Notes: generated by a model not told the origin, from the sequence alone. Counted from the stretch's first letter, positions 51,031 to 60,896 are shown. The stretch: 64,000 bases of DNA from W0P28-013 sp963659365 (GCA_963659365.1 CAVKTI010000001.1:1-64000), one strand, 5' to 3'. Translations and numbers: made by a program.

Positions 51031-51142
51031 TAACCCCTCCGCTTCGCTCGTCCCCTTGCAAAGGGGACAGGCTCGCGCTATTGTTGGTTCAGTCCTCTCC
51101 CCTTTTCAAGGGGAGTACCTGCGTAAGCAGGGGAGGGGTTCT
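51031..51142 (-). repeat. CCCCTT/AAGGGG multi-hairpin element, copy B
   Basis: Reverse-oriented counterpart of 43733-43860: hairpins GTCCCCTTGCAAAGGGGAC, CTCCCCTTTTCAAGGGGAG and CCTGCGTAAGCAGG, with outer arms TAACCCCTCC and GGAGGGGTT. Confidence 0.75.
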
Positions 51143-51499
51143 AATCAATTAAGAATTTTCAATTTAGAATTAAGAATTGTTCGCGTTCCCAAAAGCCGTA
51201 ATTTTCAAATCTTCAAATCTTCAAATAATTAAGTAATTGGAAATTAGATAATTAGGTAATTAAGATCACTTGTGAAAATTCAGTAATTTGACGAATATGG
51301 GCTTTCTGCATTTTTTCGCCGTGCAAAAGTACAAAAATATGGCGTTCCGATGAAAAATTTGACTGTTTTTTGCCATTTTTTTTGTAAGAGATATGTTATG
51401 TTTAATATTTATAAGGATTTAGAAAGATTTGTTAGTACCAATTTTTAATTAAAAATCGCTCATTTACTTACAATTTGTTACTTTTTGGCGGATTTTTTT

Positions 51500-51536
<37 letters not shown>

Positions 51537-51559
51537 GCATTTTTAACACAATTTGTTAC

Positions 51560-51588
51560 TTGTCTATAAGAAATTTATTGTATTTTTG
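51560..51588 (+). promoter_or_regulatory. promoter of the giant T9SS surface-protein gene
   Basis: TTG (51560-51562) and TATTTTTG (51581-51588), 18 bases apart. The 33-T tract ends 25 bases upstream. Confidence 0.5.
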
Positions 51589-51749
51589 CCGCGCGGAAGT
51601 CAGACACTCGTTGTTGGGCTTTTGCATTCAGTAACAGGTTTATTAAAAAGGGTGAAAAAGATTGGTTTTTCCAATACTTGCCGTGTGTGTGCCGTCTGTA
51701 GTTACGGTGGCGTTTGGCAAGCGATTTTTCCCCATTTGATAGGAAAATT

Positions 51750-54700
51750 ATGAAAAAGTTGTTTACGAGCGTGCGACCACTCTTCGCATTGGCCCTGATG
51801 GCCTGTCTGTCGCTCTCGGCATACGCCTTCGAGGTTGGCGACACCATTGTGATTGGCGTAAATGGACACTATCTAAAGGGCAGCATCAGTTATAATTATG
51901 GCTCGATAACTGCCACTAACAATCTGAATAGTGGCAGCGACAAGGAAAATACCCTATGGGTGGTAGAAGCATCGGCGGATGGCGATACGAAAAATTTCTA
52001 CTTTTATAACCTTGGGATCTACAAAACTACCAATAGAAAGTGGTATTTGAGTTATTCGTCAGGAAATGATCGCAATACTATTTATTTAAGCACTTTCGGC
52101 AGTACGAACCGCGGCTACATTTGGCAGGCCAACAACAACGGCGAATCGTCGGCACAGATATGTTGTAAAAGGGGGGGGCAAACGCGCTATCTCTCCATAG
52201 AATATTGGTGGTATTACGAAATTTCACTAACAAGAACTCAAACCACGCAAAGCACGCACATCTACCACTTCGACCATGAGCACGAGGGCGCTGTGTATAA
52301 CGCCACCGATGGCAAACTGCTGCCTGTGGCCGCCGACGGCGTTACCAGTGCCTACTACTGGCCGTGGGAGAGCAAAACCAAGACCTTTACCATTCCTTAC
52401 CGTCTGAAATGGATAGAGGTGCGCTACACTTCGACGACAAATGCCAGCGTGCCAATTAATGTGTCGGACATACAGGTGTGCGACGACGAGAGCAGCAACA
52501 CCACTACCTGCCCCTATTGCAGCGGCGCGCAGATAGTGAGTTACCGCTGGGCGACAGGCCAGTTGGCACCCGCCAGTGTGTCGTACAGCGGACGCAGCAT
52601 CACCATCACCACTGCCGATAAGCCGACCAGCAACCCCTTGCAGTCGCGCCACGACACGCTGGTAGTTACCGTGGAGTTTGGCGGTCGCCAATACGCCCTG
52701 AATGTGCTGATGGAGCAGGTTACGGCGCGTCAAGTAACGGTCGATTCGGTAGCGATAACGATGTCGCCAACCTACTACGAATTTCCGAATGCCGATGCAA
52801 CGAAATTCTTCACCGTGAGCGGCAAACTGCACCAAGGCGAAATTACCTACTTCAGCGATGGCACAGAAAATAGCAGCGTGCAAGTCAGCGACTACACCAT
52901 AGATTTGACGGGCAAAAATGTCGATATTGCTCTCTACGACAAGGAGTTTGCCGACAGTTGGACTGCCAGCGTGCAGAACACTAACCAGATAGCAGTGCAT
53001 GTGCCAGCCGCCGCTGCCACGCAGGTGAACAATCCGCATGCGCGGTTGGGCTGCATCTACCAATACAACGGCAAAGTGTCGCGCTGCGATGCCGATTTGC
53101 TGCAAAAAGTCTATACAGGAACGGTCGATTTTAGCCATCAAAAGGGCGTTACTGGCCGCGCGTGGGACGCACGCAACATGCAAGGCACGCACACCGTGCA
53201 TTACACCATCTATGCCACTCAAGGCGAAACATGCAAACTGGTGGTGCCAGAATCGACTTTCCAAGGCTACTGGCGCTGGTACGACTACGCCACCGACCAC
53301 AAAGTAACGAGCGGATTGAGTGTGAGCAATGCCACCAAAAACGACTATGGTGCATTTGCCATCAACCGACAACTCGGCTCGTCGCCCGCCACCTACACCA
53401 TGCCCGATGCCACCACGCACTATATCGGACTCGATGTATCGGCCTACAAAGACTACACCTTCGAAACCAGCAAGATAGTTGAGCCGACGCTCTCGTTCCG
53501 TGTAATCTACGAGATACGCCCTGCCGCCGAAATGGCCAATGCACTCTCGGCCTGCACAGGCGACACCTATCTCGAAGAGTACAACATGATAGCAGGCACC
53601 TGCAACCCCATCTATCTTGGAGCACAGTACCATTTCGAGTCAAACAGCGATTTCTCGAATTACTTTGTAAACTACAACGGCAACATCTATCGTGCCGACC
53701 AATACCGCTGGAAACGCAACGGCATGGTGTTGAACAGTCCCACTATCATGGGCAACTACCTGAAAGTGAGCGAAACCAGTGTGGGCAAGGTGGTCTATAC
53801 GCTCGAAATGCGTTATAGCGACTACGGCAGTTGGGTGAATGTGGCAAAATTCACAGTCGATGTGCAGGAATGCGCAAGCGTTGGCCCTGTGCAGGAGCGT
53901 TCGGGCAAAGCCATTATTACCGATGATGAATTGGCCGAAAAATACACGCTGCTTACCAAACTCGATTTCGACTACGACCGCCCCGGCACCACCGACTATC
54001 GCGCCTACAGCAAGCCGCTCGGCTGGGACGAAGCCACCTACGGCTTCACCTACGCCGACCAAGACAATCCGCCATTCACACGCCTTGTGCAGAAACTGTT
54101 CCCCTACTGGGGCGAATATATGTTTATCAACTCCACACGCGACGGCTGTCCGGGCAGCACTTGGCTGGCCGAAGCCTACAACCGCAGCGGTGCCGAAAAC
54201 GGCTACATGCTCTACTGCGACGGCACTTCGATGCCTGGCGTTGTGGTGAGCCTCGACCTGCAAGCGCAACTCTGCGCTGGCTCGCGTATGTTCTGCTCGG
54301 CGTGGATAAACTCGGCTGGCTCGGGTTCGTCGCCTGTGTTCCAGTTCCAGTTGGTGGGCATCGACGATAGCGGCGCAGAACACGCACTCACCACCTACAC
54401 CACAGGCGAGGTGAGCGACAAACTCGGTTGGCAGCAGGTGTTTTTCTCGGTAGAATCGAACGACGACTACGAAAACTACCGCATGCGCATCACCAACCAC
54501 TGCGCCTCGGCCAGCGGTAACGACTTCCTAATCGACGACATTCGCATCTATGGCTCGTCGCCTGTGGTTTCGGCCGTGCAAGCCTCTACCGTGTGCGACG
54601 ACGACAGCCCGAACATCACCTCGCTCTCGCGTGTCGATTTTCAGTCGCTGGCGGGCATCGATTGGAGCGGCGCAAAACTCTACGGACAGTGGTACAACGA

Positions 54701-57700
54701 AACTGGCAATCGTGTGATAACATCGGCACAATACCTGAACCGCGACCCCGACGGCACTTGCGGCCACATTGTGCTACCCAACGGCGACGACGACATCGCT
54801 GCAAATCATGCTGACGAGATTTACACATCGACCGACGACCTGCTGGCAGCACACGCCACCGACCCCGACAAAGTAATCGGCTATGTGATGGAAACGCACG
54901 ACGATGGCACCAGCCACTATGTACTCTACTTGGCGCAATCAATCGAATGCGGTGCCGACTCGACCATCACGCTGCGCATGGCCTTCAGCAAACAGGGCTT
55001 GGCCCTGGCACTCTGCGCTATGAAACACAGCATCTCCATTGTGCCGCGCGTGCAACTCACCCTCGATGGGCTTCCCATCGGCGATGAGCCAGAGCAGATT
55101 TGCGGCAACCGCAAATACACACTCTCGATGCGCGTGTACAAAAGCGGTTCGGCCAGCAGCACCTGCAAAGCCGACTGGATTCACGGTGCGCCCGCCGACT
55201 CGACCGACGCTGCAAACATACGCGACTACGGCTACACATACGCACAGATATTGGCCGCTCTGCACGACCTGCGCACGCCCATCTACTATCCCACTGGCGA
55301 GCAGAATCCCAATCTGCAAATAAACAGCATCGACGCTGTGGCGCGCGAATATCTGACCAACGATGTGGTTGATTCGTATGCCGTGTTGAGCGAACTTGTC
55401 AAACGCGGCCTGCTCGATTTGGCGTGCGAAGAGGTGGATCTCTACATCACCCACACTGCCACCGACCGCGACCTGCGCCGCACGGTAGTGCCTATCGACG
55501 GCACTTCGCCTGCGGGCTACGCCATCTGCGACCGCCCCATCAAAGCGGTCTTCAACCTCTGCCCATTGAGCGACTACAAACTGTCGCTGGGTCGCCGCGA
55601 CGAGGGAGAAAAACCCAACGACTACATTCGTGGCGTGCGTGTTGCTGACAATTTCAAGCAGTTCATTCTCTCTATCGACACCGCCTCGCTTGTGCTTATC
55701 GACACGGTGAAATTGGTAGAATCGACCGACCCCGATTTTGTGTCGGAAGAGGCCACGCGCTATATTCTGACGCCGAACATCAAGGATTTTATGACTTGGA
55801 ATTCCGACAAAGGCAGCCTCACCCTGACGGTGAACGCCAAGGCGTCGAATTTCACGCTCAAACAGGGTTACTCCTACACCTTTGCCATGCTGCTGACCGA
55901 TGGTTTCAAGCGCGACACCGTAGTAGATACCATAACGCAAGCGCGCTGCCCTGTGGGGGTGGTCTATTTCCGCGCCTACATTGTGCCAGAAGCCGTGCGC
56001 TGGGCACCGCAAGGCAACAGCCGCTCGTGGAACAACGACAACAACTGGGAGATGGTCGATGCCGACGGCAAAAGCATACGTAGCGGTTTTGTGCCGTTGG
56101 CGCACACCGATGTTATCATTCCAAACCGCGGTCGCTACGGCACATATCCTGTGCTGAACACCTCGACACACATCCCCGACAAGCAGTATATGTCGGTCGA
56201 TTCGATGGCGCAGCCCTACATCTCGTACGACTTCAACTACGCCACGAGCCAATGCAACAATATACATTTCGAGCCGCAAGCGCAAGTCGAAAATCAGCAC
56301 ATGCTCCACTACAACAAAGCGTGGGTCGAAATGCCTATATTCACAGGGTGTTGGCAGATGAAATCGTTCCCAGTTACGGGCGTGGTATCGGGCGATATGT
56401 ATGTGCCGCTCGACAACTACGCCTCGGCCAAGCCATTCTCGGCTGGCGACTCGTATGGCACGCGCCACCCTTACGATTTTTGGCAGTCGTTTTTCAACAA
56501 ATCGGCCACTACCAAAAGCAATACGGGTGCCGATGTCGATGTTACCAGCGTAACATGGAGTACCACATCGAACTCGGTGTCGTTCCCCTACCCAGTTGGC
56601 ACTGGCGGCGCATTCTGGTGCCAAAATGCCGACGATAAATCGGTGGACGAACTGGTGGTGCGCCTGCCCAAAGCCGATACCGAATACGACTATCAAGGCA
56701 AATTCGCCGAGCAAATCGACCGCCCAGCAGATTACGGCCGATTGGGCTTTGCGCCCACATTTGGTGCCGACACCTCGATGACGGTAACCATCAGCAACAA
56801 TAGCGACGGCAATCTGTTTGTAGTGGGCAATCCAGCGATGGCGGGCTTCAATCTGAAACGCTTTTTCGAGGTCAATAGCGACTTGCTCACAGGCACTTTC
56901 TACTACATTCCCGACCAGAAAAACAGCGATGTGCTGTCGATGGAAACCTGCACGCGCTACACCACCACGCAGGACGAATACATTTTGCCGCCGTTCAAAG
57001 CGGTACTGGTCGAAACCAAAGCCGCTGCCAAAGAATTGACGGTGAAATACACCCCCAATATGTTCCACCTAATGGCGCGCAGTTTCGACCAAAGCGGTGG
57101 CGGCATGCCGCTTTTGGCACCTGCACAGCGTAGCATGCGCTCGTTGCGTGCCACCAACGACGATGACCTCTCGCTGCTGCGCATCACAGCGCAGTGTGGC
57201 GACCACTACAGCACGCTCTTTGTGGGCGAATCGGCCGACGCTTCCGACGATTTCGAGCAGGGCGAAGATGCCGAACTCATCACTTTCGAGGGCGATTGGG
57301 TAGAAACTGGTTCGTCGTGGGCAACCTTCTACGCCAAAGCCGACAACCGCGCCTTGGCGGTGAACATTATGAACAATCTGAAAGAGGTGCCGCTGGCCTA
57401 TCACCTGCAGCGCAGCAGCAAAAAAGAGCCCTATTTCAAACTCTGGTTCGAAGGCGTGTCGTCGTTCCCATACGGCTTGCAACTATTTGATATTCAGACA
57501 CAAACGGCCATTCCGTTGCTCGAAGGCATGATGCTCGAACTGGAGAGCGCACCCTCCGACGCCACACGCTACTACCTGCAACGGCGTGGCACTTCGCCCG
57601 ACGATTCCGATGTTGTTACCGACATCGATGCACAGAATAGCGATTTTGCCGTGGCGGTGTATGCACGCCAAGGCGGTGTGGCGGCCGTTGTTGCTACCGA

Positions 57701-57866
57701 ACCGATAGAAAAAATCGCCGTGTTTGGCGCAGCGGGACAGAAAATTTACGAACGAAACGATATTTTTCAGTATTCAACCGAACTGACCCTGTTGCAAGGC
57801 CTCTATCTGTTGAACATAACTACGCAATCGGGCAACAACGCCGTGCGTAAAGTGGTTATTAGGTAA
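51750..57866 (+). CDS. giant T9SS-exported surface protein
   Basis: A 2038-residue secreted protein. The signal peptide is ~1-26 (LFALALMACLSLSAYA). The first ~150 residues (FEVGDTIVIGVNGHYLKGS...NTLWVVEASADG) form a lectin-like beta module. The middle is a string of Ig-like units; one jelly-roll resembling carbohydrate-binding modules lies at ~760-950 and ends FLIDDIRIYG. A repeat-type module WNNDNNWEM...DVIIPNRG (~1425-1455) is typical of large Bacteroidota surface proteins. The last ~75 residues (AVFGAAGQKIYERND...LLQGLYLLNITTQSGNN) are a T9SS type A sorting tail. Adhesion is likely but unproven. A G8 run (52171-52178, codons ~141-143) and an upstream T33 tract could make expression variable. 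Start 51750 is set by the signal peptide. Confidence 0.88.
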   Translation: MKKLFTSVRPLFALALMACLSLSAYAFEVGDTIVIGVNGHYLKGSISYNYGSITATNNLNSGSDKENTLWVVEASADGDTKNFYFYNLGIYKTTNRKWYLSYSSGNDRNTIYLSTFGSTNRGYIWQANNNGESSAQICCKRGGQTRYLSIEYWWYYEISLTRTQTTQSTHIYHFDHEHEGAVYNATDGKLLPVAADGVTSAYYWPWESKTKTFTIPYRLKWIEVRYTSTTNASVPINVSDIQVCDDESSNTTTCPYCSGAQIVSYRWATGQLAPASVSYSGRSITITTADKPTSNPLQSRHDTLVVTVEFGGRQYALNVLMEQVTARQVTVDSVAITMSPTYYEFPNADATKFFTVSGKLHQGEITYFSDGTENSSVQVSDYTIDLTGKNVDIALYDKEFADSWTASVQNTNQIAVHVPAAAATQVNNPHARLGCIYQYNGKVSRCDADLLQKVYTGTVDFSHQKGVTGRAWDARNMQGTHTVHYTIYATQGETCKLVVPESTFQGYWRWYDYATDHKVTSGLSVSNATKNDYGAFAINRQLGSSPATYTMPDATTHYIGLDVSAYKDYTFETSKIVEPTLSFRVIYEIRPAAEMANALSACTGDTYLEEYNMIAGTCNPIYLGAQYHFESNSDFSNYFVNYNGNIYRADQYRWKRNGMVLNSPTIMGNYLKVSETSVGKVVYTLEMRYSDYGSWVNVAKFTVDVQECASVGPVQERSGKAIITDDELAEKYTLLTKLDFDYDRPGTTDYRAYSKPLGWDEATYGFTYADQDNPPFTRLVQKLFPYWGEYMFINSTRDGCPGSTWLAEAYNRSGAENGYMLYCDGTSMPGVVVSLDLQAQLCAGSRMFCSAWINSAGSGSSPVFQFQLVGIDDSGAEHALTTYTTGEVSDKLGWQQVFFSVESNDDYENYRMRITNHCASASGNDFLIDDIRIYGSSPVVSAVQASTVCDDDSPNITSLSRVDFQSLAGIDWSGAKLYGQWYNETGNRVITSAQYLNRDPDGTCGHIVLPNGDDDIAANHADEIYTSTDDLLAAHATDPDKVIGYVMETHDDGTSHYVLYLAQSIECGADSTITLRMAFSKQGLALALCAMKHSISIVPRVQLTLDGLPIGDEPEQICGNRKYTLSMRVYKSGSASSTCKADWIHGAPADSTDAANIRDYGYTYAQILAALHDLRTPIYYPTGEQNPNLQINSIDAVAREYLTNDVVDSYAVLSELVKRGLLDLACEEVDLYITHTATDRDLRRTVVPIDGTSPAGYAICDRPIKAVFNLCPLSDYKLSLGRRDEGEKPNDYIRGVRVADNFKQFILSIDTASLVLIDTVKLVESTDPDFVSEEATRYILTPNIKDFMTWNSDKGSLTLTVNAKASNFTLKQGYSYTFAMLLTDGFKRDTVVDTITQARCPVGVVYFRAYIVPEAVRWAPQGNSRSWNNDNNWEMVDADGKSIRSGFVPLAHTDVIIPNRGRYGTYPVLNTSTHIPDKQYMSVDSMAQPYISYDFNYATSQCNNIHFEPQAQVENQHMLHYNKAWVEMPIFTGCWQMKSFPVTGVVSGDMYVPLDNYASAKPFSAGDSYGTRHPYDFWQSFFNKSATTKSNTGADVDVTSVTWSTTSNSVSFPYPVGTGGAFWCQNADDKSVDELVVRLPKADTEYDYQGKFAEQIDRPADYGRLGFAPTFGADTSMTVTISNNSDGNLFVVGNPAMAGFNLKRFFEVNSDLLTGTFYYIPDQKNSDVLSMETCTRYTTTQDEYILPPFKAVLVETKAAAKELTVKYTPNMFHLMARSFDQSGGGMPLLAPAQRSMRSLRATNDDDLSLLRITAQCGDHYSTLFVGESADASDDFEQGEDAELITFEGDWVETGSSWATFYAKADNRALAVNIMNNLKEVPLAYHLQRSSKKEPYFKLWFEGVSSFPYGLQLFDIQTQTAIPLLEGMMLELESAPSDATRYYLQRRGTSPDDSDVVTDIDAQNSDFAVAVYARQGGVAAVVATEPIEKIAVFGAAGQKIYERNDIFQYSTELTLLQGLYLLNITTQSGNNAVRKVVIR

Positions 57867-57895
57867 AAAGTGGTTATTAGGTAAAAAAGAGAAAA

Positions 57896-58435
57896 ATGTG
57901 TCTATTGAGAACTTGTAAAGTCCTGATTTACACAATGCTCCTGTGGAGCGTCGAAAGTGCTTTTGCCGAGGACTTTTTCACGCCAACCTTGGTCTCTATC
58001 GAGCCATCAACATACGGCTATGGCCAAGCCAAAAATGTGGGTATATCGACCAGTGCCTACACGCGCGCAGCGCAGCAAGCCACCCAAACGGTTGGTCGCC
58101 GCCGCAATGCGCTCGGCATCAATGCCGCCAAACGCGTGTCGGCAACATCGGCTGGCTCGCCCGGCGTGGTTTTTGCGGGCAGCAGCAGCTATCAATCCTT
58201 TTCATCGACACGCACCTCGAAAGTCGATTACACCGCCGATGTGAGTGCGCCATTCAGCAGCCTCAATTTGGGCGTTTCCACCGCCAGTGCTGGCCCATTC
58301 AAAGCACCTCCCGGACCGCCTATCGGGCAACTCGCACCGCTTTCGGGCGATGTTTGGGCATTCTCGGCACTGCTTTTGGCGTACCTCTCCTTTGTCGTCG
58401 CACGCCGCCGCAAACACCACCGTGCAAGCGAGTAG
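57896..58435 (+). CDS. small exported protein with C-terminal helix and Arg cluster
   Basis: A 179-residue protein starting 29 bases after the giant gene, probably on the same transcript. It has an N-terminal signal (LIYTMLLWSVESAFA), a Ser/Ala-rich low-complexity middle (SVSATSAGSPGVVFAGSSSY-like), a Pro/Gly segment PFKAPPGPPIGQLAPLSG, one hydrophobic helix DVWAFSALLLAYLSFVV and a basic end ARRRKHHRASE. The layout (Pro-Gly motif, single helix, Arg cluster) resembles substrates of sorting enzymes or membrane-anchored stubs. I recall similar short proteins next to T9SS surface proteins, but no function is known to me. Confidence 0.7.
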   Translation: MCLLRTCKVLIYTMLLWSVESAFAEDFFTPTLVSIEPSTYGYGQAKNVGISTSAYTRAAQQATQTVGRRRNALGINAAKRVSATSAGSPGVVFAGSSSYQSFSSTRTSKVDYTADVSAPFSSLNLGVSTASAGPFKAPPGPPIGQLAPLSGDVWAFSALLLAYLSFVVARRRKHHRASE

Positions 58436-58449
58436 AGATGCGGGCAGAT

Positions 58450-58480
58450 TTTTGAGAGGAATAGTTTCCTCTCAAAATTT
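58450..58480 (+). terminator. terminator of the giant T9SS operon
   Basis: TTTTGAGAGGAA and TTTCCTCTCAAAA form a 12-bp stem with a 3-base loop, followed by TTTTG. It lies 15 bases after the stop codon. Confidence 0.75.
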
Positions 58481-58509
58481 TGTATAAATGCGTGCGCTCC
58501 AAGGTCTTA

Positions 58510-58543
58510 CCCCAAGTTGCATTTCTTAATTGAACTTGCGGGG
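58510..58543. other. hairpin between operons
   Basis: CCCCAAGTT pairs with AACTT-GC-GGGG around a 14-base loop. It lies upstream of the ribosomal promoter, so it is not part of that leader; function unknown. Confidence 0.35.
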
Positions 58544-58575
58544 AATCTGCCTCAAACAACTTTTTTCGGCAGACA

Positions 58576-58607
58576 TTTGGCGGAATCAGAAAAAAAGCGT
58601 ACCTTTG
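58576..58607 (+). promoter_or_regulatory. promoter of the rpsF-rpsR-rplI operon
   Basis: TTTG (58576-58579) and TACCTTTG (58600-58607), 20 bases apart. A leader of about 60 bases precedes rpsF. Confidence 0.65.
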
Positions 58608-58671
58608 CAGCCGCTTTGCAGAGTTGCAGGGCGAAAAATTATTTTATTAACAAACAAAAAGTTTTATCTGT

Positions 58672-59022
58672 ATGATGAACCATTATGAAACTGCTTTCAT
58701 TTTGACTCCCGTTTTATCTGATGCACAGATGAAGGAAGCAGTAGAAAAGTTCAAGAAATTTCTCGTCGATAACGGCGCAGAAATCGAGAACGAGGAGTGC
58801 TGGGGTTTGAGAAAATTGGCCTACCCCATTCAAAAGAAATCGACAGGCTTCTACGCCCTGTTGCAATTCAAAGGCGACACGCAACTGGTGGCTGCTCTCG
58901 AAACGCAATACCGCCGCGACGAACGCGTGCTGCGCTTCCTGACATTCCGTCTCGACAAGTATGCGCTGGAATACGCACAAAAACGCATGAACAAAACATC
59001 TAACCAACAAGAGGAGAAATAA
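58672..59022 (+). CDS. rpsF: ribosomal protein bS6
   Basis: Small-subunit protein of 116 residues which binds 16S rRNA together with S18. The N-terminus MNHYETAFILTPVLSDAQMKEAVEKFKKFL, GLRKLAYPIQKKSTGFYALLQF and the RRDERVLRFLTFRLDK region are typical of bS6. Either of two adjacent ATG codons (58672, 58675) could be used. It leads the conserved rpsF-rpsR-rplI operon; rpsR follows after 3 bases. Confidence 0.97.
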   Translation: MMNHYETAFILTPVLSDAQMKEAVEKFKKFLVDNGAEIENEECWGLRKLAYPIQKKSTGFYALLQFKGDTQLVAALETQYRRDERVLRFLTFRLDKYALEYAQKRMNKTSNQQEEK

Positions 59023-59025
59023 GAC

Positions 59026-59292
59026 ATGGCAAACAATACAGACATCCGTTACTTGACTCCCGTGGCAGTTGATAACAAAAAGAAAAAATACTGCCGTTTC
59101 AAAAAGAGCGGCATCAAATACATCGACTACAAAGACCCCGAATTTCTGAAAAAATTTCTGAACGAACAGGGCAAAATTCTGCCGCGCCGGCTCACTGGTA
59201 CCTCGCTGAAATACCAGCGCAAAGTGGCTCAAGCCGTGAAACGCGCTCGCCACTTGGCTCTGCTCCCTTATGTAACCGATTTGATGAAATAA
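59026..59292 (+). CDS. rpsR: ribosomal protein bS18
   Basis: An 88-residue small-subunit protein. KKKKYCRFKKSGIKYIDYKD, LPRRLTGTSLKYQRKVAQAVKRARHLALLP is the universal S18 core; the single Cys at ~23 replaces the zinc motif of some S18 paralogues. It sits 3 bases after rpsF and 19 before rplI. Confidence 0.97.
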   Translation: MANNTDIRYLTPVAVDNKKKKYCRFKKSGIKYIDYKDPEFLKKFLNEQGKILPRRLTGTSLKYQRKVAQAVKRARHLALLPYVTDLMK

Positions 59293-59311
59293 TTTAGAGG
59301 AGGAACGAACC

Positions 59312-59755
59312 ATGCAAGTGATATTGAAAGAAGATGTGGCCAATCTCGGTTACAAAGACGATATTGTTACGGTAAAAGACGGTTACGGACGCAACTACCT
59401 GATTCCGACTGGGAAAGCCGTCATTGCAAGCGAATCGGCACGCAAAGTGCTGGCCGAAGACCAGAAACAACGCGCCCACAAACTGGCGAAAATCAAAGCC
59501 GATGCCGAAGCGTTAGCAGCAAAAATCAACGGTTTGACGCTCACTATCGGTGCAAAAACCAGTTCGACTGGCGTTATTTTCGGCTCGGTAAACAGCATTC
59601 AAGTGGCCGAAGAGTTGGCCAAACAGGGCTTCGAAATCGACCGCAAAATCATCGTCATCAAAGACGCTATCAAAGAGGTCGGCACCTACAAAGCGGTTAT
59701 CAAACTGCACCGCGAAGTATCGGCCGAAGTTACGCTTGAAGTTGTGGCAGAATAA
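59312..59755 (+). CDS. rplI: ribosomal protein bL9
   Basis: A 147-residue large-subunit protein with the N-terminal rRNA-binding domain (MQVILKEDVANLGYKDDIVTVKDGYGRNYLIPTGKA), a long connecting helix and the C-terminal domain (KTSSTGVIFGSVNSIQVAEELA). Length is normal. It ends the operon and is followed by a strong symmetric terminator. Confidence 0.97.
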   Translation: MQVILKEDVANLGYKDDIVTVKDGYGRNYLIPTGKAVIASESARKVLAEDQKQRAHKLAKIKADAEALAAKINGLTLTIGAKTSSTGVIFGSVNSIQVAEELAKQGFEIDRKIIVIKDAIKEVGTYKAVIKLHREVSAEVTLEVVAE

Positions 59756-59779
59756 CCGCCGCACCATATACGACGAAAA

Positions 59780-59812
59780 AAGAAGGTTCAGACTTAAGTC
59801 TGAACCTCTTTT
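59780..59812. terminator. bidirectional terminator between rplI and recA
   Basis: A perfect 24-base palindrome AGGTTCAGACTT/AAGTCTGAACCT flanked by A-rich sequence on the left and CTTTTGTTTT on the right. It suits both the plus-strand rplI and the minus-strand recA transcripts. Confidence 0.85.
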
Positions 59813-59850
59813 GTTTTATTGTACCCTTCAAGAGCAGTCAATGTTTTCCA

Positions 59851-60864
59851 TCACTGTTGCTCTTTGATGTAGGTCATGATTTTCTCTTCCAATTCGGCGG
59901 CGAGTTCGGGGTTGCTCTCGATGAGTTTTTTCGTGGCATCGCGGCCTTGCGCCAGTTTCGTGTCGCCGTAACTGAACCACGAACCGCTCTTTTTGACAAT
60001 GCCGTACTCCACGCCCAAGTCGATAATTTCGCCCGAACGCGAGATGCCTTCGCCGTACATAATGTCGAATTCGGCTTTGCGGAACGGCGGCGCTACCTTG
60101 TTTTTCACCACTTTCACGCGCGTTTGGTTGCCAATCACCTCGTCGCCGTCTTTCAGTTGGGTCAAGCGACGAATATCGAGGCGCACCGAAGCGTAGAATT
60201 TCAGCGCATTGCCGCCCGTGGTCGTTTCGGGATTGCCAAACATCACGCCAATTTTTTCGCGCAGTTGATTGATGAATATGCAGGTGGTGTTCGTTTTGTT
60301 GATGCTGGCAGTGAGTTTGCGCAGTGCTTGCGACATCAGGCGCGCTTGCAAGCCCATTTTCGAGTCGCCCATATCGCCTTCGAGTTCGGCTTTTGGCGTG
60401 AGTGCCGCCACCGAGTCGATAACAACAATATCGACTGCCGACGAGCGAATAAGTTGGTCGGCCACCTCGAGTGCTTGCTCGCCGCTGTCGGGCTGCGAAA
60501 TGAGCAGATTATCAATATCGACACCGAGTTTGGCAGCGTAGAAACGGTCGAAAGCGTGCTCTGCATCGATAATGGCAGCGATGCCGCCCGCCTTTTGCGC
60601 TTCGGCTATGGCGTGAATGGCCAGCGTGGTTTTACCGCTCGATTCGGGACCATAAATTTCGATGACGCGGCCGCGCGGATAGCCGCCCACGCCCAGCGCA
60701 ATGTTCAGCCCGATGGAGCCTGTTGGAATGACGCTCACCTCCTCGATATGCTCATCGCCAAGTTTCATAATGGTGCCACGCCCGTGGTCTTTCTCGATTT
60801 TGTCCATCGCCAACTGCAATGCTTTCAGTTTCTCGGGCGACGGTTGTCTGATTTCTACTGCCAT
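59851..60864 (-). CDS. recA: recombinase RecA
   Basis: A 337-residue strand-exchange ATPase. Walker A GPESSGKTTLAIHAIA, Walker B VDIVVIDSVAALTPKAE, L2 loop region INQLREKIGVMFGNPETTTGGNALKFYASVR and the C-terminal DNA-gating residues are normal. Length matches family members with a short C-terminal tail. A promoter is at 60897-60927. Confidence 0.98.
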   Translation of the reverse strand: MAVEIRQPSPEKLKALQLAMDKIEKDHGRGTIMKLGDEHIEEVSVIPTGSIGLNIALGVGGYPRGRVIEIYGPESSGKTTLAIHAIAEAQKAGGIAAIIDAEHAFDRFYAAKLGVDIDNLLISQPDSGEQALEVADQLIRSSAVDIVVIDSVAALTPKAELEGDMGDSKMGLQARLMSQALRKLTASINKTNTTCIFINQLREKIGVMFGNPETTTGGNALKFYASVRLDIRRLTQLKDGDEVIGNQTRVKVVKNKVAPPFRKAEFDIMYGEGISRSGEIIDLGVEYGIVKKSGSWFSYGDTKLAQGRDATKKLIESNPELAAELEEKIMTYIKEQQ

Positions 60865-60896
60865 AATCGTTCTATTCTAATGTGGTTATCTTTTGG

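Noticed and set aside
51553..51753. 66-codon frame in the leader of the giant T9SS gene
   Set aside because: It overlaps the promoter and the true start codon, and has no protein-like features.
59784..59807. 24-base perfect palindrome considered as a repeat or recombination site
   Set aside because: Its position between converging genes and T/A-rich flanks fit a bidirectional terminator better; no second copy was seen.
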